A stretch of DNA of 64,000 nt from Gottfriedia endophytica (GTDB lineage: Bacteria > Bacillota > Bacilli > Bacillales > Bacillaceae_G): NCBI RefSeq assembly GCF_017814275.1, contig NZ_JAGIYQ010000010.1, positions 1 through 64,000 of the forward strand. Direction: 5' to 3'. The notes under the pieces are model-generated. The model was not told the DNA's origin and did not search any database. It was given only the letters and a program-made list of their open reading frames with translations. The translations under genes and the position numbers were made by a program. Of the stretch, positions 1 through 8,326 are shown piece by piece (the stretch's first letter is position 1; each line of letters begins with the position of its first letter).

Positions 1-118
1 ATGAGATTTCCCATAGCGTAAGCTAGTAAGACCCCTGAGAGATGATCAGGTTGATAGGTCAGAGGTGGAAGCGTGGTGACACGTGGAGCTGACTGATACT
101 AATCGGTCGAGGACTTAA
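1..118 (+). rRNA. 23S rRNA, 3' end (partial)
   Basis: The first ~118 bases match the conserved 3' end of bacterial 23S rRNA, including ACTGATACTAATCGGTCGAG and the closing GGACTTAAC. The gene enters from outside the window. The exact 3' end is good to a few bases. It is followed by a 5S gene and tRNAs, as in Bacillus rrn operons. Confidence 0.95.
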
Positions 119-184
119 CTAAAATTCAGTGATGACATTATCTAGTTTTGAAGGTATAAGCCTTTTAAAAAGTTAAAAAAACAG

Positions 185-212
185 TTGACTTTAAAAGACA
201 TTATGTTATAAT
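185..212 (+). promoter_or_regulatory. SigA-type promoter in the 23S-5S spacer
   Basis: TTGACT at 185-190, a 16-bp spacer and a perfect TATAAT at 207-212, followed by sequence running into the 5S gene. A promoter here could drive the 5S gene and all 22 tRNAs independently of the upstream rRNA promoters. This is a motif match only. Confidence 0.55.
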
Positions 213-240
213 AATAAATGTCGCTAAGTTGACAATATAT

Positions 241-355
<115 letters not shown>

Positions 356-361
356 TGTTGT

Positions 362-437
362 GGAGGATTAGCTCAGCTGGGAGAGCACCTGCCTTACAAG
401 CAGGGGGTCGGCGGTTCGAGCCCGTCATCCTCCACCA
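362..437 (+). tRNA. tRNA-Val (TAC)
   Basis: Complete cloverleaf with 7-bp acceptor stem GGAGGAT/ATCCTCC, anticodon TAC in CTTACAA and an encoded CCA. First gene of the 22-tRNA cluster. Confidence 0.95.
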
Positions 438-453
438 TTTAAATTCATATTAC

Positions 454-526
<73 letters not shown>

Positions 527-534
527 CTCTTTAC

Positions 535-610
535 GAGCCATTAGCTCAGTTGGTAGAGCATCTGACTTTTAATCAGAGGGTCGAAGGTTCGAATCCTTCA
601 TGGCTCACCA
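535..610 (+). tRNA. tRNA-Lys (TTT)
   Basis: Cloverleaf with acceptor GAGCCAT/ATGGCTC, anticodon TTT and encoded CCA. Confidence 0.95.
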
Positions 611-629
611 TTTTTAAATTAAATAATAT

Positions 630-713
630 GCGGGTGTGGCGGAATTGGCAGACGCACCAGACTTAGGATCTGGCGCCTTTGGCGTGGGGGTTCGAGTCCC
701 TTCACCCGCACCA
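630..713 (+). tRNA. tRNA-Leu (TAG)
   Basis: Class II tRNA with a long variable arm. Acceptor GCGGGTG/CACCCGC, anticodon TAG, encoded CCA. Confidence 0.95.
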
Positions 714-729
714 TTTTTAATCAGTATAT

Positions 730-804
730 GCGGAAGTAGTTCAGTGGTAGAATACAACCTTGCCAAGGTTGGGGTCGCGGGTTCGAGCCCCGTCTTCCGC
801 TCCA
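730..804 (+). tRNA. tRNA-Gly (GCC)
   Basis: Acceptor GCGGAAG/CTTCCGC, anticodon GCC in TTGCCAA, encoded CCA after discriminator T. Confidence 0.95.
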
Positions 805-810
805 TATGCT

Positions 811-899
811 GCCGGGGTGGTGGAATTGGCAGACACACAGGACTTAAAATCCTGCGGTTGGTGACAACCGTGCCGGTTCGAGTCCGGCCCTCGGCACCA
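811..899 (+). tRNA. tRNA-Leu (TAA)
   Basis: Class II tRNA. Acceptor GCCGGGG/CCTCGGC with a wobble, anticodon TAA, long variable arm, encoded CCA. Only 6 bp separate it from the preceding tRNA-Gly. Confidence 0.95.
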
Positions 900-906
900 T
901 TTATAT

Positions 907-983
907 GCGCCCGTAGCTCAATTGGATAGAGCGTTTGACTACGGATCAAAAGGTTAGGGGTTCGAGTCCTCTCGGGCGCGCCA
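907..983 (+). tRNA. tRNA-Arg (ACG)
   Basis: Acceptor GCGCCCG/CGGGCGC and anticodon ACG, in which the A would be edited to inosine by TadA. CCA is encoded. Confidence 0.95.
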
Positions 984-1007
984 TATAAATTAAACTGCAA
1001 CTCTAAA

Positions 1008-1084
1008 CGGGAAGTGGCTCAGCTTGGTAGAGCACCTGGTTTGGGACCAGGGGGTCGCAGGTTCAAATCCTGTCTTCCCGACCA
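1008..1084 (+). tRNA. tRNA-Pro (TGG)
   Basis: Acceptor CGGGAAG/CTTCCCG, anticodon TGG in TTTGGGA, encoded CCA. Confidence 0.95.
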
Positions 1085-1098
1085 TTTAAATCAATTAT

Positions 1099-1171
1099 GG
1101 GGCCTTAGCTCAGCTGGGAGAGCGCCTGCCTTGCACGCAGGAGGTCAGCGGTTCGATCCCGCTAGGCTCCA
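1099..1171 (+). tRNA. tRNA-Ala (TGC)
   Basis: Acceptor GGGGCCT/AGGCTCC with one G-T pair, anticodon TGC. CCA is not encoded. Confidence 0.94.
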
Positions 1172-1195
1172 CTTGGAAATGTTTAATAATAATAT

Positions 1196-1269
1196 GGCGG
1201 TGTAGCTCAGCTGGCTAGAGCGTACGGTTCATACCCGTGAGGTCGTGGGTTCGACTCCCTCCGCCGCTA
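1196..1269 (+). tRNA. tRNA-Met (CAT), elongator
   Basis: Acceptor GGCGGTG, anticodon CAT in TTCATAC. CCA is not encoded. It holds the elongator-Met position of the Bacillus subtilis trnB order. A T-T mismatch in the T stem differs from the B. subtilis gene as I recall it. Confidence 0.9.
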
Positions 1270-1284
1270 CTTATATTAAATTTC

Positions 1285-1361
1285 GGACCTTTAGCTCAGC
1301 TGGTTAGAGCAGACGGCTCATAACCGTCCGGTCGTAGGTTCGAGTCCTACAAGGTCCACCA
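1285..1361 (+). tRNA. tRNA-Ile2 (CAT, probably lysidine-modified)
   Basis: Anticodon CAT, acceptor GGACCTT/AAGGTCC, encoded CCA. It lacks the initiator features. Position (between Met and Ser) and sequence match the B. subtilis tRNA in which TilS converts C34 to lysidine to read AUA. The sequence alone does not exclude a Met tRNA. Confidence 0.8.
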
Positions 1362-1372
1362 CTTATAACAAT

Positions 1373-1465
1373 GGAGTAATACCCAAGTCTGGCTGAAGGG
1401 ATCGGTCTTGAAAACCGACAGGGGTGTAACAGCCCGCGGGGGTTCGAATCCCTCTTACTCCTCCA
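1373..1465 (+). tRNA. tRNA-Ser (TGA)
   Basis: Class II tRNA with long variable arm. Acceptor GGAGTAA/TTACTCC, anticodon TGA, encoded CCA. Confidence 0.95.
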
Positions 1466-1487
1466 TTTATTTTTAAAACAATATTAT

Positions 1488-1564
<77 letters not shown>

Positions 1565-1567
1565 AAT

Positions 1568-1643
1568 GGTCCCGTGGTGTAGCGGTTAACATGCCTGCCT
1601 GTCACGCAGGAGATCGCCGGTTCGATCCCGGTCGGGACCGCCA
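1568..1643 (+). tRNA. tRNA-Asp (GTC)
   Basis: Acceptor GGTCCCG/CGGGACC, anticodon GTC in CTGTCAC, encoded CCA. It begins 3 bp after the fMet CCA. Confidence 0.95.
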
Positions 1644-1649
1644 TTAGAT

Positions 1650-1725
<76 letters not shown>

Positions 1726-1779
1726 TCTAATATACTGCGAAGATCAACGTATCGCATTTAGTCTTAACATTCATATTAA

Positions 1780-1855
<76 letters not shown>

Positions 1856-1859
1856 TCGT

Positions 1860-1936
1860 GGCGGTCGTGGCGAAGTGGTTAACGCATCGGATTGTGGCTC
1901 CGACATTCGTGGGTTCGATTCCCATCGTTCGCCCCA
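1860..1936 (+). tRNA. tRNA-His (GTG)
   Basis: Has the extra G(-1) opposite C73, anticodon GTG in TTGTGGC and encoded CCA. The acceptor appears to contain one T-T mismatch. Confidence 0.93.
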
Positions 1937-1937
1937 T

Positions 1938-2008
1938 GCGGGTGTAGTTTAATGGTAAAATAAGAGCCTTCCAAGCTCTGGTCGTGGGTTCGATTCCCAT
2001 CACCCGCT
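1938..2008 (+). tRNA. tRNA-Gly (TCC)
   Basis: Acceptor GCGGGTG/CACCCGC, anticodon TCC in CTTCCAA. CCA is not encoded. One base separates it from tRNA-His. Confidence 0.95.
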
Positions 2009-2025
2009 TTTAATATAATATATGT

Positions 2026-2102
<77 letters not shown>

Positions 2103-2314
2103 TTTATATTTATTAAAAGCAATACAAATTATTCTCAGTAACACATAAAGATTACGTTGCATTATTCCGCAGTAAAGCGTAAACATCTCGAATCAACTCC
2201 GATGTAGCTTTGCGAGGAGACAGAATAATCTCCTAAGAATAACCTACTGCGACGAGCAGCGCAGCTACACATAATATATTTAATCCATATATTAGTTCAT
2301 AACACTATCATTAT
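2103..2314 (+). other. 212-bp structured spacer inside the tRNA cluster
   Basis: The other spacers of the cluster are 1-54 bp, so this one is exceptional. It holds a foldable core at 2203-2269: TGTAGCT (2203-2209) pairs with AGCTACA (2263-2269), GCG (2212-2214) with CGC (2260-2262), and AGGAGA (2215-2220) with TCTCCT (2229-2234). A 15-bp direct repeat, CATTATTCCGCAGTA, occurs at 2160-2174 and again at 2309-2323 across the start of tRNA-Asn. No convincing ORF is present. Confidence 0.6.
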
Positions 2315-2389
2315 TCCGCAGTAGCTCAGTGGTAGAGCACTCGGCTGTTAACCGAGTGGTCGTAGGTTCGAATCCTACCTGCGGAGCCA
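2315..2389 (+). tRNA. tRNA-Asn (GTT)
   Basis: Acceptor TCCGCAG/CTGCGGA, anticodon GTT in CTGTTAA, encoded CCA. The first nine bases are duplicated 149 bp upstream in the spacer. Confidence 0.95.
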
Positions 2390-2399
2390 TTTTTATATA

Positions 2400-2489
2400 G
2401 AGAAGTACCCAAGTGGCTCAAGGGGCGCCCCTGCTAAGGGTGTAGATCGAGTAATCGGTGCGAGGGTTCGAATCCCTTCTTCTCTGCCA
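2400..2489 (+). tRNA. tRNA-Ser (GCT)
   Basis: Class II tRNA with long variable arm. Acceptor GAGAAGT, anticodon GCT in CTGCTAA, encoded CCA. Confidence 0.95.
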
Positions 2490-2502
2490 TATTTTTTTTT
2501 TT

Positions 2503-2574
2503 GGCCCGTTGGTCAAGCGGTTAAGACACCGCCCTTTCACGGCGGTAACACGGGTTCGAATCCCGTACGGGTCA
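2503..2574 (+). tRNA. tRNA-Glu (TTC)
   Basis: Acceptor GGCCCGT/ACGGGTC, anticodon TTC in CTTTCAC. CCA is not encoded. Last gene of the cluster. Confidence 0.95.
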
Positions 2575-2581
2575 TACTTAA

Positions 2582-2614
2582 AAACCTTCAATCTACTAGA
2601 TTGAAGGTTTTTTT
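2582..2614 (+). terminator. Terminator of the tRNA cluster
   Basis: AAACCTTCAATC and GATTGAAGGTTT form a 12-bp stem with a 5-base loop, followed by TTTTG. It starts 8 bp after tRNA-Glu. Confidence 0.92.
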
Positions 2615-2798
2615 GTTTAGGAAGTTAGGTTCTAGGTTAAATGGCACTTTGCCATTTGTTAGGGTATGAGAACTATATAGCTTGATGTGGTTAAAAGGAG
2701 AATTTTTAAGGAATGAGTAAGATTTTTTGAGCTTCTCATACAACTGTTGTTAAAGGTTTGAAGAAATCTTTAAAGTGATTCAAGAAGTATTAGGAAAG

Positions 2799-3119
2799 CT
2801 ATATTTCTTTCCAATAGTAGCCTATCATTCCAATGAAAGAAACGATCGTATAGGTAATTGAAACATAAAGTGCAAAAGGATATTTACCAGGATAGTTTGT
2901 CTCTTCATAATGTTGTTTAATACCTGAAGCCGCCTGTGCTTGATTATCTATATTGACAGAAAAATTACCCTTTCCTGATAGAAATAGTAATACTAATGTG
3001 AAGAATAGTCCTATTCCAAAAGCCCAATCAATCATTTTCGAATTCATCAGATTAGATAATAAGTATGTTGCTCCAAACAATATACATAAAGTAATAATGA
3101 GAGATAATAGCTTTTTCAT
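2799..3119 (-). CDS. Small integral membrane protein, unknown function
   Basis: This 106-residue protein has three or four hydrophobic segments. Residues 1-25 could be a signal anchor, residues ~30-50 form a second helix, and the last helix is near the C terminus (residues ~82-102). A polar stretch around residues 52-80 (DNQAQAASGIKQHYEETNYP) is probably a loop. AAGGAAGG lies just upstream of the ATG and supports the start. I do not recognise the family. It faces the tRNA terminator convergently and is separated from the next gene by a short repeat. Translation is likely; function is unknown. Confidence 0.65.
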   Translation of the reverse strand: MKKLLSLIITLCILFGATYLLSNLMNSKMIDWAFGIGLFFTLVLLFLSGKGNFSVNIDNQAQAASGIKQHYEETNYPGKYPFALYVSITYTIVSFIGMIGYYWKEI

Positions 3120-3257
3120 ATCAACACTTCCTTCCTTATATCATCTTTTTTTGTAAGTAAAATTTAAAAAAAGTTTTAAGTGTATAAATAATATTCCCTC
3201 ATTGAATATAATACACCTTTGTTTTTCGGAATATTGTGTTAAAGTAGCTATAATCCA

Positions 3258-3393
3258 TTTATCCCGCATTAACGGGCAGTAAGACCCTCTCCTCAAGATT
3301 GAGAGGAAGGCGAAGGAAGATAGGTATGGGATAACTGTCCGTAAAAAGCCCGATTGGTTCAACTAACCATCAGTGGGGGAAGTTTCACTTTAT
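3258..3393. repeat. TTTAT-flanked short interspersed repeat, copy A (136 bp)
   Basis: Begins TTTATCCCGC and ends AGTTTCACTTTAT, with TTTAT on both sides. Internally it shares AACGGGCAGTAAG, CCTCAAGATTG, CCGTAAAA and ACCATCAGTGGGGG with copies B and C. It lacks part of the 3' hairpin present in copy B. The TTTAT flanks and the size recall the bcr1 element of the B. cereus group; this link is from memory. Confidence 0.8.
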
Positions 3394-3414
3394 TAAACAA
3401 TTGAGGTGAGTTTT

Positions 3415-3882
3415 TTGAAAATCAGGTTAGAGAAAGCAATCGTTTCTGATGCTAAAACAATTTTTGATATGCAGGTAAAGGCTTTTACACCATTACTGGA
3501 AAAGTATAAAGATTATGATATTAGCCCTGCGAATGAAAAAATCGATAGAACTCTTGCAAGGATCAATAATCGTAATGGTGGTTTTTATAAGATACTAGCT
3601 GATAACATTCTTGTAGGTGCAATTTGTATATGGAGGAATAAAACTCAATTTTGGATTAGTCCTATGTTTATATCTCCTAAGTATCAAGGAAGAGGGATAG
3701 CACAGAAAGCAATACGTTTAGTAAAGTCAATGTTCCCTGAAGCAACTAGTTGGGAATTAGCTACACTTTTGGAGGAAAAACGTAATTGTTACCTTTATGA
3801 AAAAATGGGATTTATTCAAACTGGAATAAGGATGAAAATAAATAATCGAACAACGCTTGTTTATTATAGATTGGAGTGTTAG
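3415..3882 (+). CDS. GNAT family N-acetyltransferase
   Basis: A 155-residue protein with the GNAT fold signature. The acetyl-CoA binding motif QGRGIA follows the beta-4 strand (FWISPMFISPKY), and the C-terminal YLYEKMGF motif is typical of the family. It would transfer an acetyl group from acetyl-CoA to a substrate that cannot be inferred. I start it at TTG 3415 because GAGGTGA at 3403-3409 is well spaced for it. The GTG at 3406 overlaps that ribosome binding site. The gene begins only 22 bp after repeat copy A, so its promoter may lie within or before the repeat. Confidence 0.85.
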   Translation: MKIRLEKAIVSDAKTIFDMQVKAFTPLLEKYKDYDISPANEKIDRTLARINNRNGGFYKILADNILVGAICIWRNKTQFWISPMFISPKYQGRGIAQKAIRLVKSMFPEATSWELATLLEEKRNCYLYEKMGFIQTGIRMKINNRTTLVYYRLEC

Positions 3883-3959
3883 GAAAATAAGGAGAATCCA
3901 TATTATAAGGTATGAATGTAAGCTTTTTTGATTTCTTTATCATAAAAAATAATATTGAG

Positions 3960-4006
3960 GTACTTACATAATTGATCAATTTGATCTCTTAAGTAAGTAC
4001 TTTTTT
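3960..4006 (+). terminator. Terminator after the acetyltransferase gene
   Basis: GTACTTAC (3960-3967) pairs with GTAAGTAC (3993-4000), followed by six T. The loop is long (25 bases). It separates this gene from the glg operon. Confidence 0.75.
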
Positions 4007-4110
4007 ATTCTAAAAAAGTAATATTAATAAGTTTATATATGGTAAGGATGCATATTTATACAAAGATATACTTCGACATATCTTGATGAAATTTGACAAA
4101 TCCTTGTGAA

Positions 4111-4124
4111 TTAAAGCGTTTACA
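4111..4124 (+). promoter_or_regulatory. cre-like CcpA operator upstream of glgB
   Basis: TTAAAGCGTTTACA matches the catabolite-responsive element consensus TGWAARCGYTWNCW at 13 of 14 positions. It lies about 56 bp before the SigE-like promoter, so it would fit carbon-dependent control of glycogen genes. Motif match only. Confidence 0.6.
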
Positions 4125-4166
4125 TTAAAGTTTCAAAAAAATGAAATAAAAAAATGAATTATTTTT

Positions 4167-4195
4167 GCATATTCAAGAGGATTGAAACATTTTAT
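4167..4195 (+). promoter_or_regulatory. Possible SigE-type promoter of the glg operon
   Basis: GCATATT (4167-4173), a 14-bp spacer and CATTTTAT (4188-4195) resemble the SigE mother-cell pattern (ATATT, then CATA with T at the end). In B. subtilis the glg operon is SigE-dependent. The -10 match is imperfect. Confidence 0.45.
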
Positions 4196-4247
4196 ATAGA
4201 ATATGTAGATTAGTAGAATTATGGAAAATCATTATGAGGTGAGAAGA

Positions 4248-6182
4248 TTGTTGGAAACTCGGCCGACTGATTTTGATGTACATTTATTTCATGAAGGAAG
4301 TTTATTTAAAAGCTATGAGTGTTTTGGTGCGCACATAACTGTGCAAAATCGTAAGAAGGGCACAGTTTTTACTTTGTGGGCACCACACGCTGAAAGAGTT
4401 TCAGTAATTGGTAATTTTAATGACTGGAATGGTGAACAGCATGTAATGGAAAAGGTAAACGACGAAGGAATTTGGTCACTATTTATTCCAAAGATTGCTC
4501 AAGGTGAAATTTATAAATATGAGATTTTAACAGAGCAAGGAGATAAACTCGTAAAAAGTGATCCATTTGCTTTTTTTAGTGAAATGAGACCAAATACTGC
4601 TTCGATTGTGTATGAGTTAGAAGGGTATAAATGGATGGATTCGAAGTATCTAAAGCAAAAGGAAAGTAAAAATGTATGCAATGAACCAGTTGTCATATAT
4701 GAGGTGCATCTAGGCTCTTGGAAGATAAAAGAGGATGGAAGCTTTTATACATACCGTGAAATAGCAGATGAATTGATTCCATATGTAAAAGAACATGGGT
4801 ACACTCATCTTGAACTATTACCTATCATTGAACATCCTTATGATCGGTCTTGGGGCTACCAAGGTGTAGGGTATTATTCTGTAACAAGCCGATACGGGAC
4901 TCCACATGATTTTATGTACTTTGTTGATCAATGTCATCAAAATGGTTTAGGTGTCATTTTGGACTGGGTTCCTGGTCATTTCTGTAAGGATTCTCATGGT
5001 TTATATCTATTTGATGGAAAGCCAACATACGAATATGAACATCATGATGTTCGTGAAAATGAAGTTTGGGGAACGGCGAATTTTGATCTATCAAAGCCAG
5101 AAGTTAGAAGTTTTTTGTTATCAAATGTGTTATATTGGATGACTAAATTTCATATAGATGGATTTCGGGTAGATGCAGTTGCAAATATTTTATATTGGAC
5201 TAAGTCTTCTCAGCTTGAAGAGAATCCGTATGCAGTGAATTTTTTACAGAAATTAAATGAGGTTGTTTTTGAAACCAATCCTAATGCCTTAATGATTGCA
5301 GAAGATTCAACAGATTGGCCACTCGTAACAGCACCAACTTATGATGGTGGACTTGGATTTAGCTTCAAATGGAATATGGGATGGATGAATGATGTTTTAA
5401 CCTATATGGAAATGGAACCAAGTGAAAGAAAGCATCACCACAATCGGATGACTTTTTCATTTTTGTATGCTTTCTCAGAGAACTTTATTCTTCCACTATC
5501 GCACGATGAAGTAGTGCATGGGAAAAAATCATTGTTAAATAAAATGCCAGGGAGCTATGAGGAAAAGTTTGCTCAGTTACGTGCTTTATATGGCTATTAT
5601 ATCAGCCATCCTGGAAAAAAATTATTATTTATGGGAAGTGAATTTGGTCAATTTGATGAATGGAAGGACTTAGAACAGCTTGATTGGTTTATAAAAGATT
5701 ATGAATTGCATTCTAAAATGAATGTGTATATGAAAGATTTATTATCTCTCTACCAAAAAAATAAAGCACTTTACCAAATTGATCATCACTGGAATGGGTT
5801 CCAGTGGATTGATGCAAATAATGCTGAGCAAAGTGTATTTTCTTTTATTCGTAAAGGAACGAATGAAGGAGATTATGTTGTCATCATATGCAATTTTAGA
5901 GAAATAGCATATGAAAAGTATCGAATTGGTGTTCCTCATAAGCATCGCTACAAGGAATTATTAACAAGTGATTATAAGCAATATGGAGGAATTGGAAAAG
6001 TAAACCGTTCTTCTATAGAAGCTGAAGTAATTCCGTTTCATGGTCTACCATATAGTATTGAGATTTCATTACCAGCATACAGCTTTACAATTTTACGTCC
6101 AGTAAAATCAAGGAAGGGGAATGTTAGCAATGGTCCAGAAAAAATGCGTAGCAATGTTATTAGCAGGGGGAAAAGGGAGTAG
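4248..6182 (+). CDS. glgB: 1,4-alpha-glucan branching enzyme
   Basis: GlgB cuts alpha-1,4-glucan chains and rejoins them by alpha-1,6 bonds to branch glycogen. The N-terminal CBM48 domain (VWAP-like segment [11 protein letters not shown], then FNDWNGEQH) is followed by a GH13 barrel. The predicted catalytic residues are Asp309 in GFRVDAV, Glu352 in AEDST and transition-state Asp420 in LSHDEVV. A C-terminal all-beta domain ends the protein. Length (644 aa) fits the family. I chose TTG 4248 because GAGGTGAG at 4236-4243 is spaced 8 bases from it. The in-frame ATG at 4221 has no ribosome binding site and lies outside homology. First gene of glgBCDAP; its end overlaps glgC. Confidence 0.96.
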   Translation: MLETRPTDFDVHLFHEGSLFKSYECFGAHITVQNRKKGTVFTLWAPHAERVSVIGNFNDWNGEQHVMEKVNDEGIWSLFIPKIAQGEIYKYEILTEQGDKLVKSDPFAFFSEMRPNTASIVYELEGYKWMDSKYLKQKESKNVCNEPVVIYEVHLGSWKIKEDGSFYTYREIADELIPYVKEHGYTHLELLPIIEHPYDRSWGYQGVGYYSVTSRYGTPHDFMYFVDQCHQNGLGVILDWVPGHFCKDSHGLYLFDGKPTYEYEHHDVRENEVWGTANFDLSKPEVRSFLLSNVLYWMTKFHIDGFRVDAVANILYWTKSSQLEENPYAVNFLQKLNEVVFETNPNALMIAEDSTDWPLVTAPTYDGGLGFSFKWNMGWMNDVLTYMEMEPSERKHHHNRMTFSFLYAFSENFILPLSHDEVVHGKKSLLNKMPGSYEEKFAQLRALYGYYISHPGKKLLFMGSEFGQFDEWKDLEQLDWFIKDYELHSKMNVYMKDLLSLYQKNKALYQIDHHWNGFQWIDANNAEQSVFSFIRKGTNEGDYVVIICNFREIAYEKYRIGVPHKHRYKELLTSDYKQYGGIGKVNRSSIEAEVIPFHGLPYSIEISLPAYSFTILRPVKSRKGNVSNGPEKMRSNVISRGKRE

Positions 6183-7257
6183 ATTAAGTTCTTTAACGAA
6201 AGAGCTAGCAAAGCCTGCAGTCGCTTTTGGTGGGAAATATCGAATTATTGATTTTGCATTAAGTAATTGTACAAATTCTGGTATTGATACAGTAGGGGTG
6301 TTAACACAGTATCAGCCTCTTGTATTAAACTCCTATATCGGAATTGGGAGTGCGTGGGATCTAGATCGATTAAATGGAGGAGTTACGGTTCTTCCTCCTT
6401 ATTCAGAGGCCTCAGGTGTAAAGTGGTATACAGGAACGGCTTCTGCAATCTATCAAAATTTTAATTATATTAAGCAGTATCGTCCAGAGTATGTACTCAT
6501 TTTATCAGGGGATCACATTTATAAAATGGATTATAGTAAAATGCTTGATTATCATATTGAAAAAGATGCAGATGTTTCCATTTCAGTGATCGAAGTGCCT
6601 ATTGAGGAAGCTAGTCGTTTTGGAATTATGAATACAAATGAAGAAATGGATATCATTGAATTTGAGGAAAAACCTCAGTTTCCGAAAAGCAACCTAGCTT
6701 CAATGGGAATTTATATCTTTAAGTGGAGCGTATTAAAGGAATTTTTGGAAATGGACGATCGTAATCCTGAGTCAAGCAACGATTTTGGGAAAGATGTCAT
6801 CCCATTATTACTGGAAGAAAAGAAAAAGGTAGTAGCGTATCCTTTCCAGGGGTATTGGAAGGATGTAGGAACTGTTAAAAGCTTGTGGGAAGCTAATATG
6901 GATTTACTAAATGATGAAAGTGAGCTAAATATTTATGATCGAGATTGGCGTATTTATTCTGTCAATCCAAATCAGCCACCACAATGCATAGCTCCTACAG
7001 CTGAAGTAGAAGATTCGTTAATAACAGAAGGATGCATTGTTGAAGGAAAGGTAAATCATTCAGTACTATTTCAAGGCGTATCAATCGGAAAAGGCAGCTA
7101 TATAAAAGATTCGGTTCTTATGCCTGGATGTGTGATTGGTGAGAATGTAAGTATAGAAAATGCTGTAGTTGCTCCAGAAATGATTGTAAATGATGGTAGT
7201 GTGATAAAGCCTATTAAAGGGCATGAAGAAGTTGTTTTAGTAACAAATGAAGCATAA
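6130..7257 (+). CDS. glgC: Glucose-1-phosphate adenylyltransferase, catalytic subunit
   Basis: GlgC makes ADP-glucose from glucose-1-phosphate and ATP, the committed step of glycogen synthesis. The nucleotidyltransferase signature [10 protein letters not shown] lies at residues ~9-18, followed by [15 protein letters not shown] and the sugar-phosphate site [11 protein letters not shown]. The C-terminal third is a left-handed beta-helix of hexapeptide repeats. I start at ATG 6130 because AAGGAAGGGG at 6110-6119 is too close to ATG 6121 and the B. subtilis protein also starts about here. It overlaps glgB by 53 bp, so translation is probably coupled. It likely works with GlgD. Confidence 0.96.
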   Translation: MVQKKCVAMLLAGGKGSRLSSLTKELAKPAVAFGGKYRIIDFALSNCTNSGIDTVGVLTQYQPLVLNSYIGIGSAWDLDRLNGGVTVLPPYSEASGVKWYTGTASAIYQNFNYIKQYRPEYVLILSGDHIYKMDYSKMLDYHIEKDADVSISVIEVPIEEASRFGIMNTNEEMDIIEFEEKPQFPKSNLASMGIYIFKWSVLKEFLEMDDRNPESSNDFGKDVIPLLLEEKKKVVAYPFQGYWKDVGTVKSLWEANMDLLNDESELNIYDRDWRIYSVNPNQPPQCIAPTAEVEDSLITEGCIVEGKVNHSVLFQGVSIGKGSYIKDSVLMPGCVIGENVSIENAVVAPEMIVNDGSVIKPIKGHEEVVLVTNEA

Positions 7258-7306
7258 TCTATGCTGAATTCTTCAAAATAGACTAGTAGATTGAGAGGGT
7301 TAACTG

Positions 7307-8326
7307 ATGAAACAAACAATGTTAGGAATCATAGAGGTTTCTACTCACTTTGAGTCATTACAAGCATTAACGAAGCATCGTCCACTAGCTACACTACCAT
7401 TTGCTGGACGTTATCGATTAATTGATTTTATTTTAAGCAATATGGTCAATTCCGAAATCACAAGCGTTGCAGTGTTCCCAGATAAGCCATATCGATCAAT
7501 TATTGATCATCTTGGATCTGGTAAGCATTGGGATTTAAATCGTAAGCGCGATGGCTTATTTATCTTTACACCTGAGCCACAAGATGGTGCATTTGGATCG
7601 TTTGATTTTATTGAAAAGCATATTCAATTTCTTTTGAGATCAACACAAAAGTATGTAGTCGTCGCTAATACATATACGATTTGTTCAGTTGATTTTCGCC
7701 AGATCTTAAAGCGTCATATTGAAACAAAATCTGATATTACCGAGCTTAAGCAATTTGGTCGTTCCCTTAATATTTACATATTAGAAAAGGAACTACTCTT
7801 GAAACTTTTTGAAAACTTTCATGAAAAAGGGTATGAGACCATTATGGATGTTGTACGGGATGAGTACAACGGTGTCAGAATTGCTCCATATGAAATTACT
7901 CAATACGTGGCAAAAATTCAATCAATCGAAGACTATTATGAACATAGCTTGAAATTATTGCAGCCTGAAATTTGGAAACAGTTATTTATCGAATCGAACC
8001 CAATTTTTACAAAAGTAAAAGATGAACCTCCAACGAAATATGCGAAACAGGCAGTTGTTAAAAATTCAATCATTGCAAATGGATGCATTATTGAAGGAAA
8101 TGTTGAAAACTGTGTCATTTCAAGAGGTGTTAAGATTGGGAAAAATACGATTATACGAAATTGCGTTGTTATGCAAAAAACAATCATTGGCGATAATTGT
8201 ATATTAGATGGTGTGATCTTAGATAAGGATGTTGTTGTTCGAAATGATGTTGTCATAGAAGCAGAAAAAAATGAACCCGTTGTCCTTCAAAAAGGGTCTG
8301 TACAAGGAGCGTTGTTAAAGTGGTAA
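7307..8326 (+). CDS. glgD: GlgD-type ADP-glucose pyrophosphorylase subunit
   Basis: A 339-residue paralogue of GlgC. The N-terminal nucleotidyltransferase fold ([14 protein letters not shown]) and the C-terminal hexapeptide repeats (residues ~245-330) are kept. The GGKGSR nucleotide loop of GlgC is replaced by [12 protein letters not shown]. In Firmicutes GlgD is a mostly non-catalytic partner that raises GlgC activity in a mixed tetramer. It follows glgC after 49 bp and its stop overlaps the glgA start. Loss of the loop is seen here; the regulatory role is family knowledge. Confidence 0.93.
   Translation: MKQTMLGIIEVSTHFESLQALTKHRPLATLPFAGRYRLIDFILSNMVNSEITSVAVFPDKPYRSIIDHLGSGKHWDLNRKRDGLFIFTPEPQDGAFGSFDFIEKHIQFLLRSTQKYVVVANTYTICSVDFRQILKRHIETKSDITELKQFGRSLNIYILEKELLLKLFENFHEKGYETIMDVVRDEYNGVRIAPYEITQYVAKIQSIEDYYEHSLKLLQPEIWKQLFIESNPIFTKVKDEPPTKYAKQAVVKNSIIANGCIIEGNVENCVISRGVKIGKNTIIRNCVVMQKTIIGDNCILDGVILDKDVVVRNDVVIEAEKNEPVVLQKGSVQGALLKW

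Noticed and set aside
3141-3362. Minus-strand ORF of 73 codons
   Set aside because: It lies mostly inside the TTTAT-flanked repeat; a similar reading appears in the extended frame upstream of the ROK gene because of copy B.
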